DNA of 64,000 nt from CAXMST01 sp963712765. Its GTDB lineage: Bacteria > Actinomycetota > Thermoleophilia > Solirubrobacterales > 70-9. Positions 54,557 through 63,342 of this stretch are shown piece after piece. The stretch covers positions 682,001-746,000 of the forward strand of contig CAVQIX010000003.1 in assembly GCA_963712765.1 (NCBI GenBank), written 5' to 3'. Within the stretch, counting starts at the first letter, position 1. The number at the start of each line of letters is the position of its first letter. The notes beneath the pieces are model-generated. The model saw only the letters and a program-made list of their open reading frames with translations, did no database searches and was not told the origin of the DNA. A program made the translations under genes and the position numbers.

Positions 54557-56118
54557 TGGCTGACGAGTTGGAGGCCACCGAGATCGGTCGGGGCCCGGGA
54601 GAGGAGAACCAGCTTGAGCACGTGGGGCGGGTCGTCCGCGAGCGCTGGTGGGTCGTCCTGACGGTGGTTATTGCTTTCACGGGGGCTGCCGCAGCCATGG
54701 CGATCGTGTCCGAGAAGCAGTATGAATCGAGTTCCAGCCTGCTCTTTCGTAACCCGGGGCTGAGCAGCGCAGTTGCGGGAGCCACTCTGTTCGAGAGCTC
54801 CAGCGACCCCCAGCGGGACACCGCGACGAACGTCGAGCTCGTCGGCTCCACCGTGGTCGCCGATCAGGTCGTCGAGCAGCTTGGGCTTGACTTCAGCGCC
54901 GAGGAGCTCCTCGATCGGGTGACGATCGCAGCCGACGAGAATTCGGACATCGTCAGCATTACGGCCACGGAACCGGACCCGGAGGAAGCCGCCACAATTG
55001 CGAACGGATTCGCCGAGCAGTATGTGAGCTATCGACGCCAAACCGACCGCCAGAAGGTCGAGGAGGGGCAGCGGCTGGTTCGTAACCGGATCGAGGATCT
55101 TCCCGCAGGTGCTGATGCGGAGCGCGCCGACCTCGAGGACGCTCTGAGGACGCTGGTCCTGCTCGAATCGGTTCAGACCGGCAACGCCGAGGTGATCGGC
55201 GTCGCGACGCCCGCCGATTCGCCGTCCTCTCCCAAGCCGGCACGCGACATCATCCTGGGGCTGCTGTTCGGCCTGGTCGTGGGCATAAGTCTCGCCATGC
55301 TGCTGGATTTGCTCGATCGTCGAGTCAAGGACGTCGATGACTTCGAGCGCTTCTATGGCCTCCGTGTGCTGGCGACGGTTCCGGCGCAGGCCTTCAGAGC
55401 CGGAGGGAGTGCCACCGCTGATGAGGCATATGGGATTCTGCGTTCGCGCATCGATCTCCGGGCGTCCTGGCAACCCACCGCCACGGTGCTGGTGACCAGC
55501 GCCAGGCCCGGCGAAGGCAAGACGAGCGTTGCCGCGAATCTGTCAAGAGCCCTTGCAACCGGAGGTCAGAGCGTGGTCCTGGTTGAGGCCGATATGCGCA
55601 GGCCCAGCCTCTCGGAGCACTTCGAAACGGCTGGTCCGACGGGTGGCTTGCGCGTCGCACTCACGGGCCAGGTGGACGAGCGAACGGGCCGGCGCTCCCA
55701 TCCCACAGACCTCGCGGCGCTATTGGCGCCCACCTCGATTCCCAACCTACGGATTCTCCCGAGCGGACGAACGCCACCGAACCCCTCGGATCTGCTGCGC
55801 ACGCTGAGAATGGGGCAGCTCCTGGCGGAACTACGCGGCCTCGCCGACATGGTGATCATCGATTCGCCGCCCCTGCTCCCGGTTGCCGATCCTCAGACCT
55901 TGCTCGCACTGCCGCCGGTCGACGGCTTCATCGCCGTGGCCCGCGCCTACTTGACCACGAGGCAGGACATCTCTCGGGCTCGCAAGATCCTTGAACCGTT
56001 TTCGGCAAAGGCCCTCGGGCTCGTCGTTTGCGGCACCAGCGAGCGCTTGGACTACTACAACTCCTATCGATCGCAGCCGGGCTCGGACGAGGTCGAAGCC
56101 GTTCCGATGCCTAGGTAG
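54556..56118 (+). CDS. Wzz-type chain-length regulator fused to a tyrosine autokinase
   Basis: The 520 residues have a Wzz domain (about 15-265) with membrane helices at about 32-52 and 232-255. A BY-kinase domain (about 290-490) follows with Walker A ARPGEGKTS (316-324), Walker A' VLVEADMRRP and Walker B MVIIDSPPLLPV. The C-terminus has a short tyrosine cluster, DYYNSYRS. Such proteins set polymer length and are controlled by cycles of phosphorylation. It partners the ligase/polymerase and GT genes upstream. Confidence 0.93.
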   Translation: MADELEATEIGRGPGEENQLEHVGRVVRERWWVVLTVVIAFTGAAAAMAIVSEKQYESSSSLLFRNPGLSSAVAGATLFESSSDPQRDTATNVELVGSTVVADQVVEQLGLDFSAEELLDRVTIAADENSDIVSITATEPDPEEAATIANGFAEQYVSYRRQTDRQKVEEGQRLVRNRIEDLPAGADAERADLEDALRTLVLLESVQTGNAEVIGVATPADSPSSPKPARDIILGLLFGLVVGISLAMLLDLLDRRVKDVDDFERFYGLRVLATVPAQAFRAGGSATADEAYGILRSRIDLRASWQPTATVLVTSARPGEGKTSVAANLSRALATGGQSVVLVEADMRRPSLSEHFETAGPTGGLRVALTGQVDERTGRRSHPTDLAALLAPTSIPNLRILPSGRTPPNPSDLLRTLRMGQLLAELRGLADMVIIDSPPLLPVADPQTLLALPPVDGFIAVARAYLTTRQDISRARKILEPFSAKALGLVVCGTSERLDYYNSYRSQPGSDEVEAVPMPR

Positions 56119-56173
56119 GTGGCGGGAAGGCCAACGGCCTCCTCCTAGCCCACCCCCGTCCGCTATCGGGCCC

Positions 56174-57601
56174 TCAGCTGACCCCGGTGGCGGTCCGCAC
56201 GACCTGCCAGAGCGGCTTCGCCGAGCCATCCAGTCTCCGAGCTCCAAACCAGCCCTCCTTGTCGGAGGGGTTCGAGTTGAGATCCTCCAGCCGATAGAGG
56301 AAGACCGCCTCGACGTAGCTCGAGTACTGACCGTCCCGCAGCAGCTCGAACATCTGGGCCGTGTAGGAGGCCTGCTTCTGCTCGGTGGTGCAGTAGTCGG
56401 CGCTTGCCGTGCAGGTGGACCAGCCGACCTCGGTGATCCAGATCGGCTTGTCGGCTGCGCCGTGACCGACGAGGACCTCGCGCACGTCGGCGAGCCTTGG
56501 GAAGCCCCAGCCACCGCGCCGATCGTCGGGGGCGGAGCTGCCCGCGTATGGGTGGGCCGCAGCGACATCGAAGTAGTTGTTCAGGTCGGGGACCGCCGCA
56601 TACATGTCATCGACGAAGGTGTGGCGGGCGTCTCCGGCCGGCGTCTTCTCTACCTGCAACAGGTACTTGGCCTGGGGGTTTGCCGAGCGCCCCGCGGTGA
56701 CCGCCGCCTTCACCAGCCTGGCGTAGCGACCCGGTTTGACGCCACCGTCAGAGAAGGCGCTGAGATACGGCTCATTCCAGATCTCGAAGTGCTCGGGTGC
56801 AAAGGAGGCGATTTCGGGATGCGACTGCCAGAAGCTGCCACCTGGCCCGTAGCGCTGTACGACCTTCGCCGTGTACTCGGCGAACTCGGCCGGGTCGGCC
56901 GGAAGCGTGTTCCACTCCGCGCCGGCCCAGCTCGGCGTATCCATCAGCAGCGGAAGTATCCGGATGCCGCGGGCCGCGGCCTCGACGAGAAGGTGGTCGT
57001 AGCGCTGCCAGTTCCAATCGTCGTTGGTGGGCTCGACCTCATCCCAGGCGAACTCCTCGCGCATCCATCCAACTCCTGACGGCGCCGTGCGGTCGATCAG
57101 CTCCTCGGAGTTCATATCCCAGCCCTGCGCGTTGGAGACCATGCCGATGCGGAGGCCGGATGAGGGGGCGGGTTCGGAGGGCGTCGCATTCGACTCCTCG
57201 ATCAGCGGGACCACGAGCCTGGACTTCTTGGCCACGCGCTTACGCTTGCGTCCGAGACGCCTGGGCTTCGATGTTCTTGCGAGCCAGCGGCGGGGCACCC
57301 GGACCCGGAGCCTGATTCGCTCCTTGACGGAGTTGAGCAGCTTTGCCCGGTTGAGGTGTTTGCGGTGGCCGCGGTAGCGGAGCATCGGCCGTCCAAGCCG
57401 ATGCGACTCGATGCGCCCAGGCTGGAAGACAACCTGCCGACCGCTCTTGATCGCCTTCGCCGGCTTGAGCTTCGCGCTGTTAACGGCGCCGGCCGAGGTC
57501 GGGCTGATCGCGGCGGCTCCGCTGACAATCAGTAGAAGCGAGATCGCGGTAATCAGCGTGCGGCTGAGTCGCGGACGGCATGGGTGCTCTTGGGGATGCA
57601 C
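56174..57601 (-). CDS. Secreted clan GH-A glycosidase with a basic N-terminal module
   Basis: The 475-residue protein has a signal peptide (about 8-40), a basic module rich in R and K (about 45-130, ending VPRRWLARTSKPRRLGRKRK), a short PSEPAPSSGLRIG linker, and a (beta/alpha)8 glycosidase domain (about 150-475). The acid/base glutamate is in FEIWNEPYLS and the nucleophile in WITEVGWST. It resembles GH39/GH5-type enzymes. It may trim the glycan made by the adjacent locus. The N-terminal module and linker recur in the next gene upstream. Confidence 0.85.
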   Translation of the reverse strand: MHPQEHPCRPRLSRTLITAISLLLIVSGAAAISPTSAGAVNSAKLKPAKAIKSGRQVVFQPGRIESHRLGRPMLRYRGHRKHLNRAKLLNSVKERIRLRVRVPRRWLARTSKPRRLGRKRKRVAKKSRLVVPLIEESNATPSEPAPSSGLRIGMVSNAQGWDMNSEELIDRTAPSGVGWMREEFAWDEVEPTNDDWNWQRYDHLLVEAAARGIRILPLLMDTPSWAGAEWNTLPADPAEFAEYTAKVVQRYGPGGSFWQSHPEIASFAPEHFEIWNEPYLSAFSDGGVKPGRYARLVKAAVTAGRSANPQAKYLLQVEKTPAGDARHTFVDDMYAAVPDLNNYFDVAAAHPYAGSSAPDDRRGGWGFPRLADVREVLVGHGAADKPIWITEVGWSTCTASADYCTTEQKQASYTAQMFELLRDGQYSSYVEAVFLYRLEDLNSNPSDKEGWFGARRLDGSAKPLWQVVRTATGVS

Positions 57602-57787
57602 TGCCCTGTAGTCGGAGCGACGGCATCCCCAGCCCCGGCAACGGCGGCAATCTGGACGTTTGTTCTAGTTGGGCTGGGCGCACCGACCACCTGCTCGCAA
57701 TGGGAGCTGCGGGTGCGAACCTGCCGGAGTCGCCGCGAGCGCGGCGGCAGCCTCGACCCCATCGACGCAGGGCGAGCGGAACGGGCG

Positions 57788-59032
57788 TTACGCCGAAGGC
57801 CGCAAGGAGGCGCCCGCCGTCTCCTTGGCCGAGCCCCAGCCATACCCCGCGGGCCTGGACTTGGCGGTCGTTGTCTCTCGGGCGTCCGCTAGGACCGCGG
57901 CAAGCAATCCCAGCGCCGCCCCTGCCACGACCGAGAACCTGATGTTGACTCCTGTGAAGGCCCCGGTGGTCTCCGCGAGTGCGAGCCCGATCCAAGCGGC
58001 CATCATCGCGAGGCCGAAGAGGCGCAGTCGTTGATCACGCTGCTCTCTCCAGACCGAAACCGAAGCCCAGATCGTTGCTCCGACGAGCCAGAGATAGGCA
58101 ATCAGTCCAAGCAGGCCGAGCTTCAACCACCACCACAAAGCTGTGAAGTGAACGTAGTCGCGCGAGCCAGAGCGGTCTATGGCAGGCGGCGCCCTACCCG
58201 TCCATTCGATCGCGAGGCCCAACCCCGTGATCGGATCCTCGGCTAGATCGGCGAGAACGTTTCTTCGTTCCCCGATTCGGTAGCTGTCTTGGGCGTTGGC
58301 CGCGATCTGATCTGGGTCCAGTGAGGCGGCGCCGATGCGGAGGCCGGATGAGGGCGCGGGGTCGGAGGGTGCAGGGTCGGAGGGTTCAGGCTCAGAGGGC
58401 ACAGGGTCGGAGGGTTCAGGCTCGGAAGGCGCGGGGTCCGAGGGCACAGGCTCGGAGGGTTCAGGCTCGGAGGGCGCGGGGTCGGAAGGCGCAGGGTCGG
58501 AGGGCGCGGGGTCCGAGGGCACAGGCTCGGAGGGTGCGGGCTCGGAGGGTGCGGGCTCGGAGGGTGTCTTCTTGCCCGGAGAGCCTTTTCGATCGAGCCG
58601 AAGCTTGAGACGCGGCTTGCGCTGCCGGGAAGGTCGCCCTTTCCGGCGATGGGTGACCCGTTCTCGGGCGGTGGAGGCAGCGCGCCGCTGCCAACGCTTG
58701 GGGATCCAGGCCCTAACGCCGGCAGTTTTGCTCGCAGCTCTACGGACACGAGCGGTACCGAGGCGCTTCCGGAGGTGGCCTCGCCGCAGCGTCGCCCGCT
58801 GGATCCGGCGAGGATCGAGTCCTTCGAGATCGAAGACGACGAGCCGACCCTTGCTCGCCCCCTCGGACGGCTTGACGACCTCGACCGTCGATTTCTCCTC
58901 AGCTGCCAGGGCCGGGACGGCGCCACTCAACGCCAGACAGCTGCCGAGAGCGGCCGCAGCCGCCACCCACGCACTCCTGGGTGTCGGAGGGGCAGAAGCT
59001 CGGGGTCGGGTGCCGGGGAGGCGTCGCCACAC
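57788..59032 (-). CDS. Chimeric protein: basic secreted module, PSEP repeats, Wzy-like C-terminal membrane part
   Basis: Residues 1-45 are a signal peptide. Residues about 50-150 are a basic module like that of the neighbouring glycosidase (VRAWIPKRWQRR against VRVPRRWLAR). Then come about 14 five-residue PSEPA/PSDPA units and SSGLRIG. From about residue 245 the sequence changes to the C-terminal third of an O-antigen polymerase: DSYRIGERRNVLADLAEDPI, RDYVHFTALWWWLKLGLLGL and three membrane helices. The Wzy N-terminal two thirds are absent. It is either a real fusion by deletion or a misassembly at the repeats. Confidence 0.6.
   Translation of the reverse strand: MWRRLPGTRPRASAPPTPRSAWVAAAAALGSCLALSGAVPALAAEEKSTVEVVKPSEGASKGRLVVFDLEGLDPRRIQRATLRRGHLRKRLGTARVRRAASKTAGVRAWIPKRWQRRAASTARERVTHRRKGRPSRQRKPRLKLRLDRKGSPGKKTPSEPAPSEPAPSEPVPSDPAPSDPAPSDPAPSEPEPSEPVPSDPAPSEPEPSDPVPSEPEPSDPAPSDPAPSSGLRIGAASLDPDQIAANAQDSYRIGERRNVLADLAEDPITGLGLAIEWTGRAPPAIDRSGSRDYVHFTALWWWLKLGLLGLIAYLWLVGATIWASVSVWREQRDQRLRLFGLAMMAAWIGLALAETTGAFTGVNIRFSVVAGAALGLLAAVLADARETTTAKSRPAGYGWGSAKETAGASLRPSA
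58352..58563 (-). repeat. 15-bp tandem coding repeats (PSEPA/PSDPA units)
   Basis: About 14 copies of a 15-bp unit encode P-S-(E/D)-P-(A/V/E) in the chimeric protein. The units differ by single bases, mainly GAA/GAC and GCA/GTG/GAG codon changes. Length can vary by slippage, and the array is a likely place for misassembly. Confidence 0.9.
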
Positions 59033-59124
59033 ACCCCCGATATCGGAGAGTTCGGCTGATCACCCCCGGATCGGAGCGCGTCGCGGACGCATGTCCGACT
59101 CGGACCCCGCTCGCGAATCGCCAG

Positions 59125-60231
59125 TCAGGAGGCCGGCGATACAGTGAGGTCGAGGGAGTCAGCAGTTTCGCTCGCTGAGAACCCAGCGCAGGGGGAACCG
59201 CCGAATACGAAGAGCCGGCCGTCGACAACCGCCCCGCCGAACCCGTGACGGGCGAGTCTCATCTTCGGCAGTTGCTCCCATTCACCCTGGTCTGGATCGA
59301 GCCGCTGAACAGCAGCGCTGACGGTCCCGGCATCATCGCTCCCCCCGCCGACCGCCAGAATGGCCCCTTCGAACGTGAACGCTTGAAGTCCCCCCGTGGG
59401 AATCGGCAGCGGGGTCAGTTCCTCCCACCGTTCTTCGGCGGGGTCGTACCGATCGACGGTCGACAGGGCGTCGCTACCTTCACCCCTGCCACCGACCACG
59501 TAGAGTTCTCCTCCGGCCACCGTTACCCCGACTGCTCGCGAGCGGTTGGCATATCGGGACCCCGAGTCCACTTCTCCGTCTCGAAGTCGTAGATCTCAAG
59601 GGTTGGGAGGATCTCGCCGCCACGACCCTGACCGCCGACCACGTAGGCCCGGTCCCCTATCACCCCCCCACCTGCGGCACCTCGAGGGGTCGGCAACGGG
59701 GCCATCGGACTCCACTCATTCGAACCCGGGTCGTATCGCTGGAACGCCCCCTTTGGGCTGGCTCCGAACAGGAAACGGCCATGGCCACCGACTGAGTAGA
59801 CGGCACCCTCGTGCGCCAGCATCACCTGATGGTTCACCGGAACGGGCATTGGCGCCAGCTCGTCGTATGTGCCTGAGCGGGGATCGAAGACCGTAAGCGC
59901 GTCGATCAACTGAACTTCGACGCGCTCTTCGACCGCCTGGGACATCGCTCGGGTCCCCGTAGTCGAGCAACTCCGACTGCCCACCTCCGATGTATATGCG
60001 GCCGTCTATCTCGACCGCACGGGGCTCATCCCGGGAGTCGGGAAGGTCGGGTTCGGACCGCCAGCCCGCAGACTCGATCTCGGTCCCGATACACCGGTCA
60101 ACGACGCCCAGCCAGTCCTTGACGTCTGACTCGACGCCTGTCTCGGTGAACGCTCCCACGGGTAGCGCCACGACCAACAACAGGACCAGCGCCACCGGAA
60201 GTGCGCGGGAGATGCCACGTCGCCGCTTCAC
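59125..60231 (-). CDS. Kelch-repeat protein, frameshifted twice
   Basis: Read across two single-base corrections, this is about 370 residues: a signal/anchor helix (VALVLLLVVALPVGAF) and six kelch motifs, each ending in a GG pair (IYIGGGQ, VYSVGGHG, AYVVGGQG, LYVVGGRG, ILAVGGGS, LFVFGGSP), which should form a six-bladed propeller. One break is at a G4 run near 59962 (one G too many), the other at a G4 run near 59523 (one G too few). The likely start is GTG 60231, 11 bases after the GMC gene stop. Confidence 0.75.
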
Positions 60232-60241
60232 AGGCCTTCGA

Positions 60242-61776
60242 TTATGAACGACCAGGAGCGCGGCTGGCGGCGCCAAGCTCCTGTGCAACGGCATCTCCGA
60301 GGCGCAGCGCGAGAGCGCAGATCGTCAGCGTTGGATGAACCGGCGAGTAGGTCGGCATCGCTGAGCCACCGACGACGAACAGGTTCTCGAGCTCGAGATG
60401 CCTGAGGTCCCTATCGACGACGGCCGAGCCCCTCGCGCCCATTCGAGTGGTCCCGAGGATATGAGATCCGGCCGGCCCTGGCAGGTACTGAACCTCCCGA
60501 ACCGCCGAGCGGCTGCAGGCGCTTCTCGATCTTGGCTCTCGTCGCTATCGACCCCCGCTCCTCATACGCGGTCGGACCCGGTAAGACGTCTGCACCAGCG
60601 GCAAGCCGAACGCATCGGTTCCACGTCCAAGAGTCACCCGGCGACCCTCCTGCGGTACATCTTCCAAGAGGATGTCGAGCGGGAGGGTGTGTCTCCACCG
60701 CTCGAGCGCCGCTCGCCGGAGGCTGCGACCGCTCATGCCTGCTACCAGTGAGTCAGATATTGACGGCGCAAGCGGGATCCCCGGGTTGAATGGGATCACG
60801 TAGGCGGCCGAATGCTCGGAGCGAAAGCTACCGCTGAGGAATGCGGTCGACGCTCCCGTCGAAAGGGAAGCGCCGACACCCGCACCGACCTTCTCGCGAA
60901 GCCGGACATGCATGGTTCTGTGCCCGTGGTCGAACAGATATCTCCCGAGCGCCGGTCCGTCCAGTCCCGAGCGGAGGAGGATCGCCGGATTCTCGAACCC
61001 TCCTGCAGCCAGGACAAACGCTCGGCCGCGAAGACGGATCCTCTCTCACCCCGTATGGTCACCGCCTCGATGTCGCGGACGCGGCTCCCGCCAGCGGTCA
61101 GGTTGACCCGAGCGGCGGCTGTCTCGGTAAGCAATTCTGACCCCAGCGACTCCAGCACCGGCTTCATTCCGTTGAGTGCGGAGAAACGCGAGTCGATCGG
61201 ACACAGGTTGCAGCGAGCGGAACCGCAACAGGCGGGCCGCCCGGCGACCGGCTCGCTCGGCCGGGCCTGAGGCAGCGGGCCGTACGGGGAAAGGGCGTCG
61301 GCGATCAGCTTGTCCATCGGACTCAACGGGTGCGGGGGAAGGAGCTTCTCGCGCGGCCCCGACGAGTCCCAGTCCGGGGAGCCGGCAACGCCGAGCGCCA
61401 GCTCCGCCCGCCGATAGAAAGGTCGCAGATCATCCGCAGACAAGGGCCAGTCGACCATCACGCCGTAGGCCGTTCGCATCCTCATATCGTCGGCACGAAA
61501 CCGCGGGGTGACGCCATCCCAGTGCAGCGATGACCCGCCAACGCCGTACACGTAGTTCCACGGATACTCCGGCGTGCCCGGGGCGGTCTCGTTGTTCGGC
61601 GCAGCACCCGGGCCGTCGGCCGATTCGGATCCGTCTTTGAGTTGCTCTTCATGGGTCTTCAGTGACCCGCGTTCGACCATCACGACTTTGAGCCCGCCAG
61701 CCAGCGCATCCTGGCTCGCGAAGAGTCCACTTATGGCCGACCCGACGACGACCAGATCCGCTTCGAGCTGTTTCAT
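60242..61776 (-). CDS. GMC-family FAD-dependent oxidoreductase, frameshifted
   Basis: Read across about three one-base corrections it is a full-length GMC enzyme. The FAD loop ADLVVVGSAISGLFASQ is at the start, then GGSSLHWDGVTPRF, a cysteine cluster CCGSARCNLCPIDSRF typical of membrane-bound gluconate/glucose dehydrogenases, and the C-terminal HILGTTRMG and NLFVVGGSAMPTYSPVHPTL. Breaks lie near 61025 (TTT run), 60580 (GGG) and 60505 (GG). The ATG at 61776 overlaps the stop of the small gene before it. The natural sugar or polyol substrate is unknown. Confidence 0.78.
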
Positions 61777-62152
61777 TGGACCGGCACCAGTCCCGCGCAG
61801 GGCGCCACCAGCGGCTCGGCTGAGTCCTCCGCGTACGCGAGCCCAGCTGCTTGTGTTGAGAGCATCGGCTCGATAATGATTCCGCCGCGGCACGCTTCGC
61901 CGCCGACGGGACCAGGGCAGCAGCAGGCCCCCGAAAGGCCGCCGCGAAGGCGGCCGCGTGAGCCTCGTACTCGAGCTGGCTGTATGAGTCCCTGGCTCGC
62001 TCCAGCATTGCCGCAGCGAGCTCGTCGCTGATTCCCAGCTCCCCCGCTACGAACTGCTCGAACTCCTGACCGACAACGAGCGGCCCATAGATCAGTGCAG
62101 TGCCCGCGCCGATCGCACCCGCACCGAGAGCAGGAAGGTCCTCCGTGTTCAT
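61773..62152 (-). CDS. Small protein preceding the GMC dehydrogenase, probable accessory subunit, frameshifted
   Basis: The ATG at 62152 overlaps the glycosyltransferase stop. About 88 residues read well (ALIYGPLVVGQEFEQFVAGE, ERARDSYSQLEYEAH). After one missing C near 61895 the frame continues RGGIIIEPMLSTQAAGLAYA and ends in a TGA that overlaps the GMC start. Position and size match the small subunit that accompanies GMC-type gluconate or alcohol dehydrogenases, but the sequence family is not recognised with certainty. Confidence 0.6.
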
Positions 62153-63342
62153 GCCCGGTCGCGCCCCGGCCCAGGGCCCGCGGTCGCGGAGTCCTTCAGC
62201 AACTGCACGAGCCTGTCGGTCTGAAGCTTCAGGTCAAAGCGCTCGCGGGCTCGCCGATGGCCCTGCTGGCCCAACCGCGCTCGCAGCTCGGGGCTTGAAG
62301 CCAGTCGGTCGATCGCATCCGCGAGTGCTCTCGGGTCTCCCGGGGGAACGACCAAGCCGCCAGCCGCGAGCAGCTCCGGGATCGCACCCACATCGGTGGC
62401 CACGACGGGTATGCCCGCGGCCATACCCTCAACCACGACCAGGGGCACGCAGTCCGCCAGAGTGGGGACGACCAGCGCATCGACCTCGGAGTAGAGCCGC
62501 TGCAACTCATCACTGTCGGCGGCAACGCCGGAGTGAATCCGGACACCGGCCGCCGGCGGAACGGGGTCGCGGTCACCACGTCGAGAACTACGTTGGAGTG
62601 AGTCATCTGCCGCGCCTCGAGCAGGACCTGCAGGCCTTTGCGTCCGACGTTGTTTCCGACGAACAGCATCCGAAGCGAGGTCGTCCCGCGGGTCGAAGTG
62701 GTGGTGGGCGGCTTCTCCAGGACGGGCACGCCGGGGTGCAGCACTTCGATGCGCTCCGGCTCGACGCCGAAGTGGCGCAGCCCCCGGCCGGTCCACTCGC
62801 TCCAAGCGACGATCCTGTGCGCGTTCCGGGTAGGCACGGCGCTCGAGACGTTCGATCGCCGTCTCCCCGATAGGAGAGAACCGATCCCGCTCGCGCCAGT
62901 ACTCGAGCTCAGCGAACTGCCGAGACGTTGCATCGACCGACAGCACCCATGGGGTCCGGCGCATCAGCCCCGCTGCGAGCAATGCACAGGCCTGCGACTC
63001 GACGAAGAGGGCATCAGCAGCCGTGTGGGCGCTCGCGACCCGCCTTGTTCGCCAGCTGTAGCGGAGTCTCCACCGCAGGGGCTGCAGGTCGAGGTCACCA
63101 AACGAACGCGTCGGTCGCAGGAGCCGTGCTTCAAGTCGATTCGGCGCCGGAATGCGTGCGAACCAAGGGTCGACATCCTGACGGGCGCCAACCAGGGCCT
63201 GTAGGCGCGCGTGGATCACCGAGTGGCCGTGAACATCCTCGTTGATGAAGCCCAACTTCGGCCTGGAATCTGAGCGTCTCGCCGTCTCGCTGGGAGAACT
63301 GGCGCCGCCGATTTCCACCACCGAGCGCGTTCGAGCGGTCAC
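62149..63342 (-). CDS. Glycosyltransferase, GT4-like, with two compensating frameshifts
   Basis: The N-terminus (GFINEDVHGHSVIHARLQAL) and C-terminus (EVDALVVPTLADCVPLVVVE, GIPVVATDVGAIPELLAAGG) share one frame. The middle, NAHRIVAWSEWTGRGLRHFG and LRMLFVGNNVGRKGLQVLLE, is in another. Removing one C from CCC near 62830 and adding one C near 62563 restores a continuous GT-B enzyme of about 397 residues. The GTG start overlaps the previous gene and the stop overlaps the next (ATGA). Confidence 0.78.
   Translation of the reverse strand: MTARTRSVVEIGGASSPSETARRSDSRPKLGFINEDVHGHSVIHARLQALVGARQDVDPWFARIPAPNRLEARLLRPTRSFGDLDLQPLRWRLRYSWRTRRVASAHTAADALFVESQACALLAAGLMRRTPWVLSVDATSRQFAELEYWRERDRFSPIGETAIERLERRAYPERAQDRRLERVDRPGAAPLRRRAGAHRSAAPRRARPGEAAHHHFDPRDDLASDAVRRKQRRTQRPAGPARGAADDSLQRSSRRGDRDPVPPAAGVRIHSGVAADSDELQRLYSEVDALVVPTLADCVPLVVVEGMAAGIPVVATDVGAIPELLAAGGLVVPPGDPRALADAIDRLASSPELRARLGQQGHRRARERFDLKLQTDRLVQLLKDSATAGPGPGRDRA

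Noticed and set aside
58352..58563. CRISPR-like array
   Set aside because: The 15-bp units are contiguous without spacers and stay in frame in a coding region; they encode a Pro-rich linker.
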